Positions 46,261 through 56,979 of a DNA stretch of 64,000 nucleotides are shown piece after piece. Origin of the DNA: Methylophilaceae bacterium LSUCC0717 (GTDB taxonomy: Bacteria > Pseudomonadota > Gammaproteobacteria > Burkholderiales > Methylophilaceae); the NCBI GenBank assembly GCA_024919195.1, contig CP103436.1, positions 496,001 through 560,000 on the forward strand, given 5' to 3'. Within the stretch, counting starts at the first letter, position 1. Each line of letters opens with the position of its first letter. The position numbers and the translations under genes are program-made. Below the pieces are notes generated by a model, which searched no databases, was not told the DNA's origin, and was given only the letters and a program-made list of their open reading frames with translations.

Positions 46261-47019
46261 ATGAATTTATTGATTATTATTGCAGTTTGTTTTTTTGGCT
46301 CTTTTTTAAGCCTCATGCTTGCATACCTATTCAGCAAATTAAAAATGGTTAATTATGCTGACTATTTTGTTAGTTTTGCAGTCGGCACCTTACTCGGTGC
46401 TGCCTTTTTAGAAATTATTCCTCATGCTTATGAACTTTCAAGAGACTTGCATCAAATTTCATTAATTGTTTTGATTGGTATTCTCGTTTTTTTTATTTTA
46501 GAAAAATTATTGGTTTGGAGACACTGCCACGGATCCCATTGTGAGAACCATTCACCTGTAGTGAATCATGACGTAAAAAAAGGGAGTATCTTGATCATTG
46601 GTGATTGCTTTCATAATTTTATTGACGGCATACTGATTGCTAGCGCATTTATTGTTGATATAAATCTTGGCCTAATAACTGCCTTGGCTATTATCGTGCA
46701 TGAAATTCCTCAAGAAATTAGTAATTTTTCTATATTGATTAATTCAGGATATAGTTTGTCAAGAACTCTCTTAATGAATATTATTACCGGTTGTGCAATG
46801 ATTATAGGAGCTATCCTTGCATATTTTGTTTTAAACGATCTTGAATTTCTCATCCCAATGATTTTATCTTTTGCTGCGTCAAGCATGATTTATGTTGCTA
46901 TTTCAGACCTTATTCCCTCGCTACATAAAAAAGCTGAAATCAAGCAAACGTTTCAACAAACATTTTCTATTTTTCTTGGCGTTTTAATTATTTATTTCCT
47001 TCATTCACTTATTCACTAA
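46261..47019 (+). CDS. ZIP-family metal transporter
   Basis: A 252-residue inner-membrane protein with about eight spans, expected to import zinc, iron or other divalent metals. The two core motifs are FHNFIDGILIASAF (span 4) and VHEIPQEISNFSILI (span 5), with His, Asn, Asp and Glu as metal ligands. A histidine-rich loop (RHCHGSHCENHSPVVNH) lies between spans 3 and 4. The start lies 31 bases after pgeF, one of the larger gaps in this array, and follows a TATAAT box. Confidence 0.88.
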   Translation: MNLLIIIAVCFFGSFLSLMLAYLFSKLKMVNYADYFVSFAVGTLLGAAFLEIIPHAYELSRDLHQISLIVLIGILVFFILEKLLVWRHCHGSHCENHSPVVNHDVKKGSILIIGDCFHNFIDGILIASAFIVDINLGLITALAIIVHEIPQEISNFSILINSGYSLSRTLLMNIITGCAMIIGAILAYFVLNDLEFLIPMILSFAASSMIYVAISDLIPSLHKKAEIKQTFQQTFSIFLGVLIIYFLHSLIH

Positions 47020-47021
47020 GC

Positions 47022-48347
47022 ATGTCATCAGTTAAGATACCTAAGATTGGTTTTATTTCTCTTGGCTGCCCCAAGGCAGGTTCTGATACAGAAAAAATAA
47101 TGACGAGGGTAAAAACTCAAGGATATGAAATTTCATCCTCATACGATAAATCGGATGTTGTGGTGGTTAATACCTGTGGTTTTATTGACTCTGCAATTGA
47201 AGAATCTCTAAATACCATTGATGAGGCTTTAAAAAGTAACGGTAATGTCATAGTCACTGGTTGTTTAGGAGAGAAGAGGAGTATTATTGAGGAAAGATTT
47301 AAAAATTTAATCGCCATCACCGGTTCTGAAGCAGATAAAGAAGTCGTTGATATTATTAATAAAGTTGCTCCTAAACCACATGACTCTTTTATTGATTTAA
47401 TACCAAAGTCTGGTCTAAGACTGACTCCCTCTCACTATGCTTATATTAAGATATCGGAAGGCTGTAACCACAAATGCTCATTCTGCATTATTCCTTCAAT
47501 GAGAGGGAAACTAGCCAGTCGAACTCCTGAAGATATTCTAAGTGAAGCGCAAAATCTGGTTGATTCTGGAGTGACAGAATTAATCATCATCTCGCAAGAC
47601 ACAAGTGCTTATGGCGTAGATTTTAAGGTGAAGCAATCCTTTTGGGATGGTAAGCCGGTCAAACGAGATTTATATCATTTAGCTAAAGAACTGAAAAAGT
47701 TTGGTATATGGGTTCGTTTCCATTACATCTATCCATATCCACATATAGATCATATGATTGAGTTGATGGATGAGGAGACAATTCTTCCCTATTTAGACGT
47801 TCCATTTCAACATGCAAGTCCAAAAATCCTAAAATCAATGAAGCGACCAGCTGATGCTGAAGATAACTTAAAACGAATTCAGGCTTGGCGACAAATTAAT
47901 CCAAATATTGCTCTAAGAAGTACATTTATTGTTGGTTATCCTGGAGAAACAGATCATGATTTTGAACAGTTAATAGAATTTATAAAAGAGGCAAACTTGG
48001 ATCACATAGGTTGTTTTGAGTATTCAAATGTCGAGGGAGCAACCGCAAAATTAATGTCTGATCAAATTCCTGACATTGTAAAAAAAGAAAGATATAACCG
48101 CTTAATGGAAACACAAAAGACACTAAGCGAGCAGAAACTAAAATCACTAATTGGGTCGATTCAACATGTTGTGGTTGATGAAGTAACTGATGATTTTGCA
48201 TTAGCCAGAAGTTTCCGCTCCGCTCCGGATGTAGACGGGGTGGTTTATTTAAAAGACCCTGAGGGTTTGATGGCGGGTGATAGACTTGATGTTAAAATTA
48301 CTGGAAATGACGCATATAACTTATTTGCTGGACCATTAGATGATTAA
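47022..48347 (+). CDS. rimO: Ribosomal protein S12 methylthiotransferase
   Basis: A 441-residue radical SAM enzyme that adds a methylthio group to Asp88 of ribosomal protein S12. The N-terminal domain has FISLGCPKAGSDTEKI, VVNTCGFIDSA and VTGCLGEK with three cysteines for the second cluster. The radical SAM motif is EGCNHKCSFCIIPSMRG. FHYIYPYPHIDHMIELM and MKRPADAEDNLKRI are RimO-specific rather than MiaB-specific. A TRAM domain ends the protein. It overlaps gltX by 8 bases. Confidence 0.95.
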   Translation: MSSVKIPKIGFISLGCPKAGSDTEKIMTRVKTQGYEISSSYDKSDVVVVNTCGFIDSAIEESLNTIDEALKSNGNVIVTGCLGEKRSIIEERFKNLIAITGSEADKEVVDIINKVAPKPHDSFIDLIPKSGLRLTPSHYAYIKISEGCNHKCSFCIIPSMRGKLASRTPEDILSEAQNLVDSGVTELIIISQDTSAYGVDFKVKQSFWDGKPVKRDLYHLAKELKKFGIWVRFHYIYPYPHIDHMIELMDEETILPYLDVPFQHASPKILKSMKRPADAEDNLKRIQAWRQINPNIALRSTFIVGYPGETDHDFEQLIEFIKEANLDHIGCFEYSNVEGATAKLMSDQIPDIVKKERYNRLMETQKTLSEQKLKSLIGSIQHVVVDEVTDDFALARSFRSAPDVDGVVYLKDPEGLMAGDRLDVKITGNDAYNLFAGPLDD

Positions 48348-49722
48348 AACACGATTCGCGCCCAGTCCGACTGGGTATCTTCATATCGGCGGAATACGTA
48401 CCGCAATTTTCAATTATGCATTCGCTAAAAAACATAACGGTAAATTTTTTCTGAGGATTGAAGATACTGATGTTGAAAGATCGACTCAGGAGGCTGTTGA
48501 TAAGATTCTTGAAGGGATGTCGTGGCTTAATTTGAATCATGATGGTGACATTGTTTATCAGGCAAAAAATTTTAATCGTCATAAAGAGATTATTGCTCAG
48601 TTATTACAGCATGGTCACGCATATGAGTGTTACTCCAGTAAAGAAGAACTTGAACAAATGCGACAGGATTGTGAAAAAAAAGGAATTAAGCCAAAATATG
48701 ACGGCACTTGGAGACCGGAGGAGGGAAAGACACTTCCACCAGTTCCAGAGGGAGTGACTCCAGTTATCCGTTTCAAAAACCCACAGAGTGGAAATGTGAC
48801 TTGGGAAGATCAGGTTAAGGGAAAAATATCTGTTAGCAATGAGGAGTTGGATGACTTGATTTTGCAAAGATCTGATGGTTCACCAACCTATAATTTAAGT
48901 GTGGTTGTGGATGATGCTGATATGGGCATTACTCATGTAATCCGTGGAGATGATCACATCAATAATACACCGCGCCAAATTAATATATATAAAGCCTGTG
49001 GATTTGATGTTCCATTATTTGCTCATTTATCAATGATCCATGGTGAAGATGGACAAAAGTTATCTAAGCGTCATGGTGCCGCAAGTGTGACTGAATATCG
49101 TGAGCTTGGCTATCTTCCGGAGGCGGTCAATAATTATCTTGCTAGGTTAGGGTGGAGTCATGGTGATGCTGAAATTTTCACTCTTAAGGAATTATGTGAG
49201 CTGTTTTCTCTTAAAAGCATTACATCATCACCATCACAATTTGATATCAAAAAACTTCAGTGGCTCAATAACCACTACCTAAAACAAAAGACTTTTGAAG
49301 AGATTGAGGTGTTACTAACCCCCCAATTTACTAAAAGATTTTCAGATCGTAAACAATTGCTAGGTATTTTCGATCTTTATAAAGATCGTTGTAATTCTCT
49401 GCGAGATTTTGAAGTGAATGCGGAGAGGGTCTTAACAAAACCTGAAAATATTTCACATGAATTGATAGAAAAATATATCTCTGATATTTCAATAAATCGT
49501 TTACAAAATTTAAGAGATTTGTTCAATGCGTCTGACTTTACTTCTGAATCGATAGAAACTATTTTAAAAGCGTATGTCAAAACAGAACAAATTAAGTTTC
49601 CTGAAGTTGCCATGCCTTTGAGGGTGGTATTATTGGGAACCGATCAGTCTCCTTCAGTTGGGCAAATTATTGCCTTAATAGGAAAGGATAATTTTAATAA
49701 TAGATTAAGTGAGCAAATATAA
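48340..49722 (+). CDS. gltX: Glutamyl-tRNA synthetase
   Basis: A 460-residue class I synthetase. RFAPSPTGYLHIGGIRTAIF holds the HIGH-equivalent motif, LRIEDTDVERST the substrate loop, and GQKLSKRHGA the KMSKS-equivalent motif. The C-terminal helical anticodon-binding domain ends with PLRVVLLGTDQSPSVGQII. Length and order are normal for proteobacterial GltX. The residues of the N-terminal half favour a discriminating or dual-use enzyme equally; this cannot be told by eye. Confidence 0.96.
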   Translation: MIKTRFAPSPTGYLHIGGIRTAIFNYAFAKKHNGKFFLRIEDTDVERSTQEAVDKILEGMSWLNLNHDGDIVYQAKNFNRHKEIIAQLLQHGHAYECYSSKEELEQMRQDCEKKGIKPKYDGTWRPEEGKTLPPVPEGVTPVIRFKNPQSGNVTWEDQVKGKISVSNEELDDLILQRSDGSPTYNLSVVVDDADMGITHVIRGDDHINNTPRQINIYKACGFDVPLFAHLSMIHGEDGQKLSKRHGAASVTEYRELGYLPEAVNNYLARLGWSHGDAEIFTLKELCELFSLKSITSSPSQFDIKKLQWLNNHYLKQKTFEEIEVLLTPQFTKRFSDRKQLLGIFDLYKDRCNSLRDFEVNAERVLTKPENISHELIEKYISDISINRLQNLRDLFNASDFTSESIETILKAYVKTEQIKFPEVAMPLRVVLLGTDQSPSVGQIIALIGKDNFNNRLSEQI

Positions 49723-49920
49723 ATGTCTAAAAAAATAAGCGCTGATTTTTTTGAAACCTTGGTAAGTAATTCTGTCAATGTGTCAGTTTATCTGATGAAC
49801 GGTATTAAGCTCCAAGGTCTGATTGAATCCTTCGACGAGGAGAGTATTATCTTGAAAGGTAACTCACCACAACTGATCTTTATTCATGCAATTTCATCAA
49901 TAGTCCCAAATTATAAATAA
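49723..49920 (+). CDS. hfq: RNA chaperone Hfq, divergent and tailless
   Basis: A 65-residue Sm-fold protein directly before hflX, the conserved place for hfq. The Sm1 core VSVYLMNGIKLQGLIESFD and the Sm2 end IHAISSIVPNYK are clear. Aligned by eye to Escherichia coli Hfq (numbering two ahead), Tyr25, Ile30, Lys31, Leu32, Gln33, Gly34 and His57 are kept. Gln8 is Ser, Asp9 is Ala, Arg16 is Val, Arg17 and Arg19 are Ser, Gln41 and Phe42 are both Glu, and Lys56 is Ile. Thus the distal A-binding face is retained while the uridine pocket and arginine rim look lost. There is no C-terminal tail. Confidence 0.88.
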   Translation: MSKKISADFFETLVSNSVNVSVYLMNGIKLQGLIESFDEESIILKGNSPQLIFIHAISSIVPNYK

Positions 49921-49925
49921 GTTTT

Positions 49926-51062
49926 TTGACTTCTAATAATACAATCATTCCTAAAGATAAGTGTCTTATAATTAATACTCACGATGGTTATGGTCGCAAG
50001 GAATATGATCATCATGAAATTAAAGAACTGGTTAAAACTGCTGGTTTTGATATTGTTGAGTCGTTAGATATTAAAATTGTTACTCCCAATCCAAGCTTTT
50101 ATATTGGTAAAGGGAAGGTGGATGAAATAAAACAATTAAAAAATGTATTTAGTTTTGAATTTTTAATTATCAATGAAGACATCACTCCTGCACAAGAGAA
50201 AAAACTATCGGATGCCCTGAAGGTAACAATTATTGATAGAACTAACTTAATTTTGAATATTTTCTCACAAAGAGCAAAAAGCCATGAGGGTAAGCTTCAG
50301 GTAGAGCTTGCGCAACTTGAGTATCTATCTACTAGGCTCGTGCGAGGATGGACTCACCTTGAGCGACAAAAAGGGGGTATTGGTGTAAGGGGAGGGCCTG
50401 GAGAAAAACAAATAGAACTTGACCGAAGAATCTTAAGAGTCCGAGTCAAGCAACTTAAAGAGAGACTAAAAAAATTAACCAAGCAAAGGGATATGCAGCG
50501 ACAGCGCAGGAGAAAAAGTGGTGTCTTTACCGTTGCCATTGTGGGTTATACCAATGCAGGCAAGTCCACTTTATTTAATGAACTCACTAAACAAAAAATC
50601 TATGCTGCAGATCAATTATTTGCTACCTTAGATACAACTTCAAGGAAATTGTTTATACCTCCTTCAACTTCCCTTGTGATTTCAGATACAGTTGGTTTTA
50701 TAAAAAACTTACCAACCAATCTGATTGAATCCTTTAAATCGACTCTTGAAGAATCGACTAGCGCAGATTTATTATTACATGTGGTTGATTCAACCAATGA
50801 AGAAAAAAAGGAACATATTGATCAAGTAAATCGAATTTTAAAGGAAATACATGCAGATCAGGTGGATCAAATACTTATTCTCAATCAGATAGACAAAAAT
50901 AACTCTTTGCCACAAAAAGATATAGATGAGTATGGTAGAATTAGTCGCATTGAATTATCAGCGAAAACTGGCCAAGGAATTGAATTTTTAAAGGAAGCAT
51001 TGGTCGGAAGAGCATCGGCTTTCAACAATCAAGAAATTATTAATTATGACGAAAACTTTTAG
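49926..51062 (+). CDS. hflX: Ribosome-associated GTPase HflX
   Basis: A 378-residue GTPase that rescues or splits stalled ribosomes. The N-terminal HflX domain contains NPSFYIGKGKVDEIKQL and VIDRTNLILNIFSQRAKSHE, then LEYLSTRLVRGWTHLE and GGPGEKQIELDRRIL. The G domain has VGYTNAGKSTLFNEL, SDTVGFIKNLP and NQIDK. It starts at TTG five bases after hfq, the only reasonable start. It overlaps hflK slightly if hflK begins at 51046. Confidence 0.94.
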   Translation: MTSNNTIIPKDKCLIINTHDGYGRKEYDHHEIKELVKTAGFDIVESLDIKIVTPNPSFYIGKGKVDEIKQLKNVFSFEFLIINEDITPAQEKKLSDALKVTIIDRTNLILNIFSQRAKSHEGKLQVELAQLEYLSTRLVRGWTHLERQKGGIGVRGGPGEKQIELDRRILRVRVKQLKERLKKLTKQRDMQRQRRRKSGVFTVAIVGYTNAGKSTLFNELTKQKIYAADQLFATLDTTSRKLFIPPSTSLVISDTVGFIKNLPTNLIESFKSTLEESTSADLLLHVVDSTNEEKKEHIDQVNRILKEIHADQVDQILILNQIDKNNSLPQKDIDEYGRISRIELSAKTGQGIEFLKEALVGRASAFNNQEIINYDENF

Positions 51063-52293
51063 TAATATGTTTAAAAAACTTGGTATTTTTTCAAAGCAAG
51101 ACGGACCTCCTGACCTCGACGAAGTCCTCAAAGACCTAGGTAAAAAAATCGACAATATCTTCAAGAGAAAACCTCGCGTTGTTGTGGATAATAATGGAGG
51201 AGGGTCAAACAATGGTGGCAATAAGCAAAATTTAAATGGGGGAGACATTCCTTTACTTCCAATTTTATTGATTGTTTTTTTAATCTGGTTGTTAACTGGA
51301 TTTTACATTGTTGATCAGGGCTCAAGGGGAGTTGTCCTTAGATTTGGCGAACATATTGACGTTACGCAACCTGGTCCTCGCTGGCACCTTCCTTACCCAA
51401 TAGAGACGGTAGAAATTGTTAATCAGGAGCAGGTGAGAACAATTGAGGTCGGATACAGATCGTCGAATGATCTTGCAGCAAACTCCCAAGAGCTGAGAGA
51501 GTCCTTGATGCTTACCGGCGATGAAAATATTGTGGACTTGCAGTTTGCTGTCCAATACAACTTAAAGTCAGTTGAAGACTTTATTTTTAATAACCGTGCT
51601 GCGGAAACTTCTGTGAGAGCTGCATCTGAGACTGCGATTAGAGAGGTGGTTGGTAAAAGTGAAATGGATTTCGTTCTCTACGAGGGGCGAGAAGAAGTTG
51701 CTATACGAACCAAAGAGTTAATGCAACAAATTTTAGATCGATATTCTACTGGTATAAACATTACTAGTGTCACGATGCAGAATGCACAGCCACCAGAACA
51801 AGTTCAGGCTGCCTTTGATGATGCCGTGAAGGCAAAACAGGATTTAGAAAGACAAAAAAACGAAGGACAAGCTTATGCCAACGACGTAGTACCTAAAGCA
51901 AAAGGTACTGCAGCAAGACTCTTAGCGGAAGCCAATGCTTATAAAGTGTCTATTGAGAATGAGGCATTAGGTAATTCAAGTCGATTTGAGCAAATCATGA
52001 AGGAGTATGAAAGGGCGCCTGAAGTTACAAAAAATAGACTATTTTTAGAGGCGCAAGAAGAAATTTTATCTAACGTGACCAAGGTTATTATTGATCAAAA
52101 ATCTGGTTCGAACAGTTTAATCTATCTTCCCCTTGATCAAATAATGAAAAACAACAATAGATCGTCAGTAAATTCTGTCTTGAATACATTACCCAATAAT
52201 ATAGATCTACCAAAAACTGAAAGTACATCGATTGATGTTACTCAAGAGAGATCACGGGATGCATTTAGAGCAAGAGAAAGAGAGATGAGATAA
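51046..52293 (+). CDS. hflK: FtsH modulator HflK
   Basis: A 415-residue SPFH membrane protein that with HflC surrounds the FtsH protease. The N-terminal QDGPPDLDEVLKDLGKKID motif and a Gly/Asn-rich linker precede one span (LLPILLIVFLIWLLTGFYIV). The SPFH domain follows with GSRGVVLRFGEHIDVTQPG, then a long coiled-coil with NEGQAYANDVVPKAKGTAAR. An ATG at 51067, four bases after the hflX stop, is an equally good start. The stop overlaps hflC by one base. Confidence 0.94.
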   Translation: MTKTFSNMFKKLGIFSKQDGPPDLDEVLKDLGKKIDNIFKRKPRVVVDNNGGGSNNGGNKQNLNGGDIPLLPILLIVFLIWLLTGFYIVDQGSRGVVLRFGEHIDVTQPGPRWHLPYPIETVEIVNQEQVRTIEVGYRSSNDLAANSQELRESLMLTGDENIVDLQFAVQYNLKSVEDFIFNNRAAETSVRAASETAIREVVGKSEMDFVLYEGREEVAIRTKELMQQILDRYSTGINITSVTMQNAQPPEQVQAAFDDAVKAKQDLERQKNEGQAYANDVVPKAKGTAARLLAEANAYKVSIENEALGNSSRFEQIMKEYERAPEVTKNRLFLEAQEEILSNVTKVIIDQKSGSNSLIYLPLDQIMKNNNRSSVNSVLNTLPNNIDLPKTESTSIDVTQERSRDAFRAREREMR

Positions 52294-53168
52294 TGCAAAA
52301 AACAACAAGAGTTTTTGTGGCACTTTTAGTTTTCTTAATTTTATTAAGCATGGCCACATACACAGTGGACCAACGTGAGCATGGAATTGTTTTTCGCCTT
52401 GGGGAAATAGTTGCTGTTAAAAAAGAGCCAGGCCTATATTTTAAAGTTCCACTAGTAGACAATGTGCGACATTTTGATAATCGTATCTTAACTTATGATT
52501 CATCAACTCCAGATCGCTTTATTACTAGCGAGAAGAAGAACGTGTTAGTGGACTCATTTATCAAATGGAGAATCATTGACCCTGCAAAATACTATGTATC
52601 CGTTAATGGTGATGAAAGACAAGCTGAAAGACGTTTAACCCAGACCGTTAATGATGGCTTGAGAGCAGAATTCGGTAAAAGAACGATTCAAGAAGTTGTT
52701 TCAGGGGAACGTTCTGAAATCATGGATATTATTAAAGAAAGAGCAGACCGTGAGTCTAATAACATTGGAATACAAATCTTAGATGTTAGGCTTAGACGGG
52801 TCGATCTTCCTAAAGAAGTCAGTGACTCTGTGTACCAACGAATGGAAGCTGAACGAAAATCAGTGGCAAATGAGCTAAGATCTGAGGGTTTTGCTGAATC
52901 TGAAAAAATTAAGGCAAATGCTGAAAAAGAGAAAGAAATTATCATTACTGACGCATACCGAGAAGCACAAAAACTCAAAGGTGAGGGTGATGCTAAGGCT
53001 GCGAGGATTTATTCAAATGTTTTCAATAAGAACAAAGAGTTTTATGATTTCTACAGAAGTATTGAAGCTTACAGAAACAGTGTAAACAGTAAGGACGATA
53101 TTCTCGTATTGGATCCAAACACTGAATTTTTTAAATACTTACAACCAAAAAAGAATAGTACTAAATAA
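52293..53168 (+). CDS. hflC: FtsH modulator HflC
   Basis: A 291-residue SPFH protein partnering HflK. One N-terminal span (VFVALLVFLILLSMATYTV) is followed by DQREHGIVFRLGEIV, KVPLVDNVRHFDNRIL and DSFIKWRIIDPAKYY. The coiled-coil region has RSEGFAESEKIKANAEKEKE and GEGDAKAARIYSNVFNKNKE. FYDFYRSIEAYR with a terminal proline-poor tail matches the family. The start overlaps the hflK stop as TAATG. Confidence 0.95.
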   Translation: MQKTTRVFVALLVFLILLSMATYTVDQREHGIVFRLGEIVAVKKEPGLYFKVPLVDNVRHFDNRILTYDSSTPDRFITSEKKNVLVDSFIKWRIIDPAKYYVSVNGDERQAERRLTQTVNDGLRAEFGKRTIQEVVSGERSEIMDIIKERADRESNNIGIQILDVRLRRVDLPKEVSDSVYQRMEAERKSVANELRSEGFAESEKIKANAEKEKEIIITDAYREAQKLKGEGDAKAARIYSNVFNKNKEFYDFYRSIEAYRNSVNSKDDILVLDPNTEFFKYLQPKKNSTK

Positions 53169-53366
53169 TTGGCATTAAACTTATTTGTTCTATTCCTTGG
53201 CTCTGTCTTACTTTTTGAAGGCCTCCTTCCTTTAGTTTTTCCAAGATTTTGGCTCAAATTCATTACAAGTGTTTCAAAATATAAGCCTGGTCAGCTTAGA
53301 ATGCTTGGTTTATTTTTAACATTGAGTGGTTTATTATTACTATTATTTGGAATTAGAAACTTATGA
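53169..53366 (+). CDS. DUF2065 small membrane protein (YjeT-like)
   Basis: A 65-residue protein with two membrane spans. FLGSVLLFEGLLPLVFPRFW and QLRMLGLFLTLSGLLLLLF are the characteristic DUF2065 halves, with the PxxW turn between them. It starts at TTG immediately after the hflC stop and overlaps hisZ by 4 bases. The hflC-DUF2065-hisZ-purA order is common in betaproteobacteria. The function of the family is unknown. Confidence 0.88.
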   Translation: MALNLFVLFLGSVLLFEGLLPLVFPRFWLKFITSVSKYKPGQLRMLGLFLTLSGLLLLLFGIRNL

Positions 53367-54328
53367 TTACGACCTGGTCAATCCCTGATAAAGTTGAAGA
53401 TTTATATCCCCAGAAAGCATTAGAGTTAGAGAAAAATAGAAGGGTATTAGTCGATTTCTTTTTAAAAAATAAGTTTGAATTGATTAGTCCTGCCATGATT
53501 GAGTATGCGGATAACGTGTTTTTTAATGGAAAGTCGTCGGTTGATAGCGATATGTTTAAGCTATCAGATCCATTGTCAGGAAGACTGATAGGGATTACTC
53601 CAGATTTAACCATTCAAACGGCTCGTATTGATAATTACTTGGCTTCCTCGTCGAATGATATCAAGAGCTATTGTTACTGTGGACCTGTCCTTAAAGCCGA
53701 TACCAGTTCCTTTAATCAGTCTAGAGAAGAGCTGCAAGTCGGCGTAGAAATTTACGGTAACGAAAAAATTGAAGCAGATATTAGTGTAGTATCTACGTTA
53801 ATTAACTCTCTTAAATTACTGAAAATAAAGGATATTTTATTATCATTTAACGATATATCTATCTACACTGAATTTTTAAAGTCATTGGCATTGTCTGCAC
53901 ATGATTCAAAACAATTGAGATCCTATTTTGCAAAGAAAGACTTGGTATCAATTAAAAATTTACTTGGCAAAAATTTAAACTCTTCTAAGGTTACTAAAAT
54001 TGAATTATTCATGGATATGTTTGGGGATGAAAAATCCCTAAAAAAAATCCAAGAATTTTTCGCTGGCAATAAAGTGATACTTAATCGATTAAAAAACTTA
54101 AAAAAAATAATGAGCGCTTTGCCAGCTTCAGTAAAAATTATCATTGATTTATCCGACGTTGATTTTTATGAATATCATTCAGGATTTATTTTTAGTGCTT
54201 ATTCCTCTAAGTTCACCTCCCCGGTTGCTAAAGGAGGCCGGTTTGAAAATCTAACAACTAACTTTGGGAAAAAAAGACCAGCTGTTGGGTTTACTTTTGA
54301 TTTAAGAAGTCTTTTATTTGTTGGATAG
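53363..54328 (+). CDS. hisZ: ATP phosphoribosyltransferase regulatory subunit
   Basis: A 321-residue HisRS-like protein without synthetase activity that regulates the short form of HisG in histidine synthesis. WSIPDKVEDLYPQKALELEK opens it, and FKLSDPLSGRLIGITPDLTI with QTARID corresponds to motif 2. YHSGFIFSAYS and VAKGGRFENL correspond to the HisRS histidine and motif 3 regions. It is shorter than the usual roughly 385 residues because the C-terminal part is compact. It implies a short-form hisG elsewhere in the genome. Confidence 0.9.
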   Translation: MITTWSIPDKVEDLYPQKALELEKNRRVLVDFFLKNKFELISPAMIEYADNVFFNGKSSVDSDMFKLSDPLSGRLIGITPDLTIQTARIDNYLASSSNDIKSYCYCGPVLKADTSSFNQSREELQVGVEIYGNEKIEADISVVSTLINSLKLLKIKDILLSFNDISIYTEFLKSLALSAHDSKQLRSYFAKKDLVSIKNLLGKNLNSSKVTKIELFMDMFGDEKSLKKIQEFFAGNKVILNRLKNLKKIMSALPASVKIIIDLSDVDFYEYHSGFIFSAYSSKFTSPVAKGGRFENLTTNFGKKRPAVGFTFDLRSLLFVG

Positions 54329-55656
<1,328 letters not shown>

Positions 55657-55657
<1 letters not shown>

Positions 55658-56979
55658 TGTCAGATAAAAGCGAAAACCATTTTGGTATTCATGCGAAATG
55701 GATTTATACCGCAAATTCCAAACAAGAACTCCTTGAAGACCATATTCTTTTCATTAAGGATGGTTTTATAGAAGAAATCGTTCCATTTAAGAGTTTTAGT
55801 AATGATGAAGATCTGAATATATTGAATCTGGGTGAATCACTTATAACCCCAGGGTTAATTAATGCGCATACACATTCAGCAATGACCTTTTTAAAAGGGA
55901 TATCTGATGATCAAAGACTAAATGATTGGTTAGAAAAATCGATCTGGCCAAGTGAGGCGAAGTTGGTCAGCCATGATCTTGTTTTCGATGCATCCCAGTT
56001 GGCGTGCTTAGAAATGCTGAGTTCAGGCATTACTACATTTAATGACATGTATTTTTTCCCTGATGCAACTGCAAAAGCAGCAACAGTGGTCGGGATGAGG
56101 GCAAATATAGGCTTAGTCTTTATTGAATTTAAGAGTGGGTACGCGAATGATTTTACCGATTATCTAGACAAAGGTTTGAAATTTAGGGATGACTTTAGGA
56201 GTGAGGAGAATATAACAACTACATTGGCCCCACACGCACCCTACACCGTATCCAATGATTCATTTTTAAAAATTAGAACTTATGCTGACCAGTTAGGAAT
56301 GAATATTCATTGTCACATCCATGAAACCGAGTGGGAAATAAAAAACAGCATAGAACAATATAATGTTCGTCCACTGACTCGTTTGGACTCACTAGGCCTA
56401 TTAGGCCCTGATTTTATTGCTGTTCATTGCGTTCATCTCGATTCATCTGATTTGGAAATAATTAAAAAAAATCAAATCAATATTGTGTCATGCCCTGTAT
56501 CTAATATGAAATTGGCAAGCGGAATGCCAAAAATTAACACCATGCATAATAGCGCCAAGAATGTAGCAATTGGGACAGACGGATCGGCAAGCAATAACAA
56601 ACTAAGCTTATTCGATGATTTAAAGCTTTCAGCATTGCTGCAGCGCACCGAAATAGATGTAAAAGAATTTTTAAACTCAAAAAATTTATTCGATATGGTG
56701 ACAATTAATGCCGCAAATACCCTTAATATGCAGGATCAAATTGGTTCTATTGAAAAACAAAAAAAAGCCGATCTAGTATCTTTTAATTTATCAGATATTC
56801 ATCTGCAACCAATATATGACCCTCTCTCGACATTAATATATTCTGGGGGGAGAGATAATGTGCAACATGTATGGGTTAATGGTAATTTAAAGTATTCAAA
56901 TAAAGAATTTATTAATGATGTTGATGTCGAAAAAAGTATAAACAAGATTAAATTATGGAAAAACAAAATATTAACGTAG
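55657..56979 (+). CDS. Amidohydrolase, MtaD-like (methylthioadenosine/SAH deaminase family)
   Basis: A 440-residue metal-dependent hydrolase of the TRZ/ATZ group. LINAHTHSAMTFLKGI carries the HxH metal pair, HCHIHETEWE another histidine, and VAIGTDGSASNNKLSLFDDL the metal aspartate. QDQIGSIEKQKKADLVSFN closes the beta-sandwich domain. Proteobacterial versions directly upstream of ubiG are usually called 5-methylthioadenosine/S-adenosylhomocysteine deaminase; since UbiG makes SAH, a link is plausible but inferred. It overlaps ubiG by 25 bases. Confidence 0.85.
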
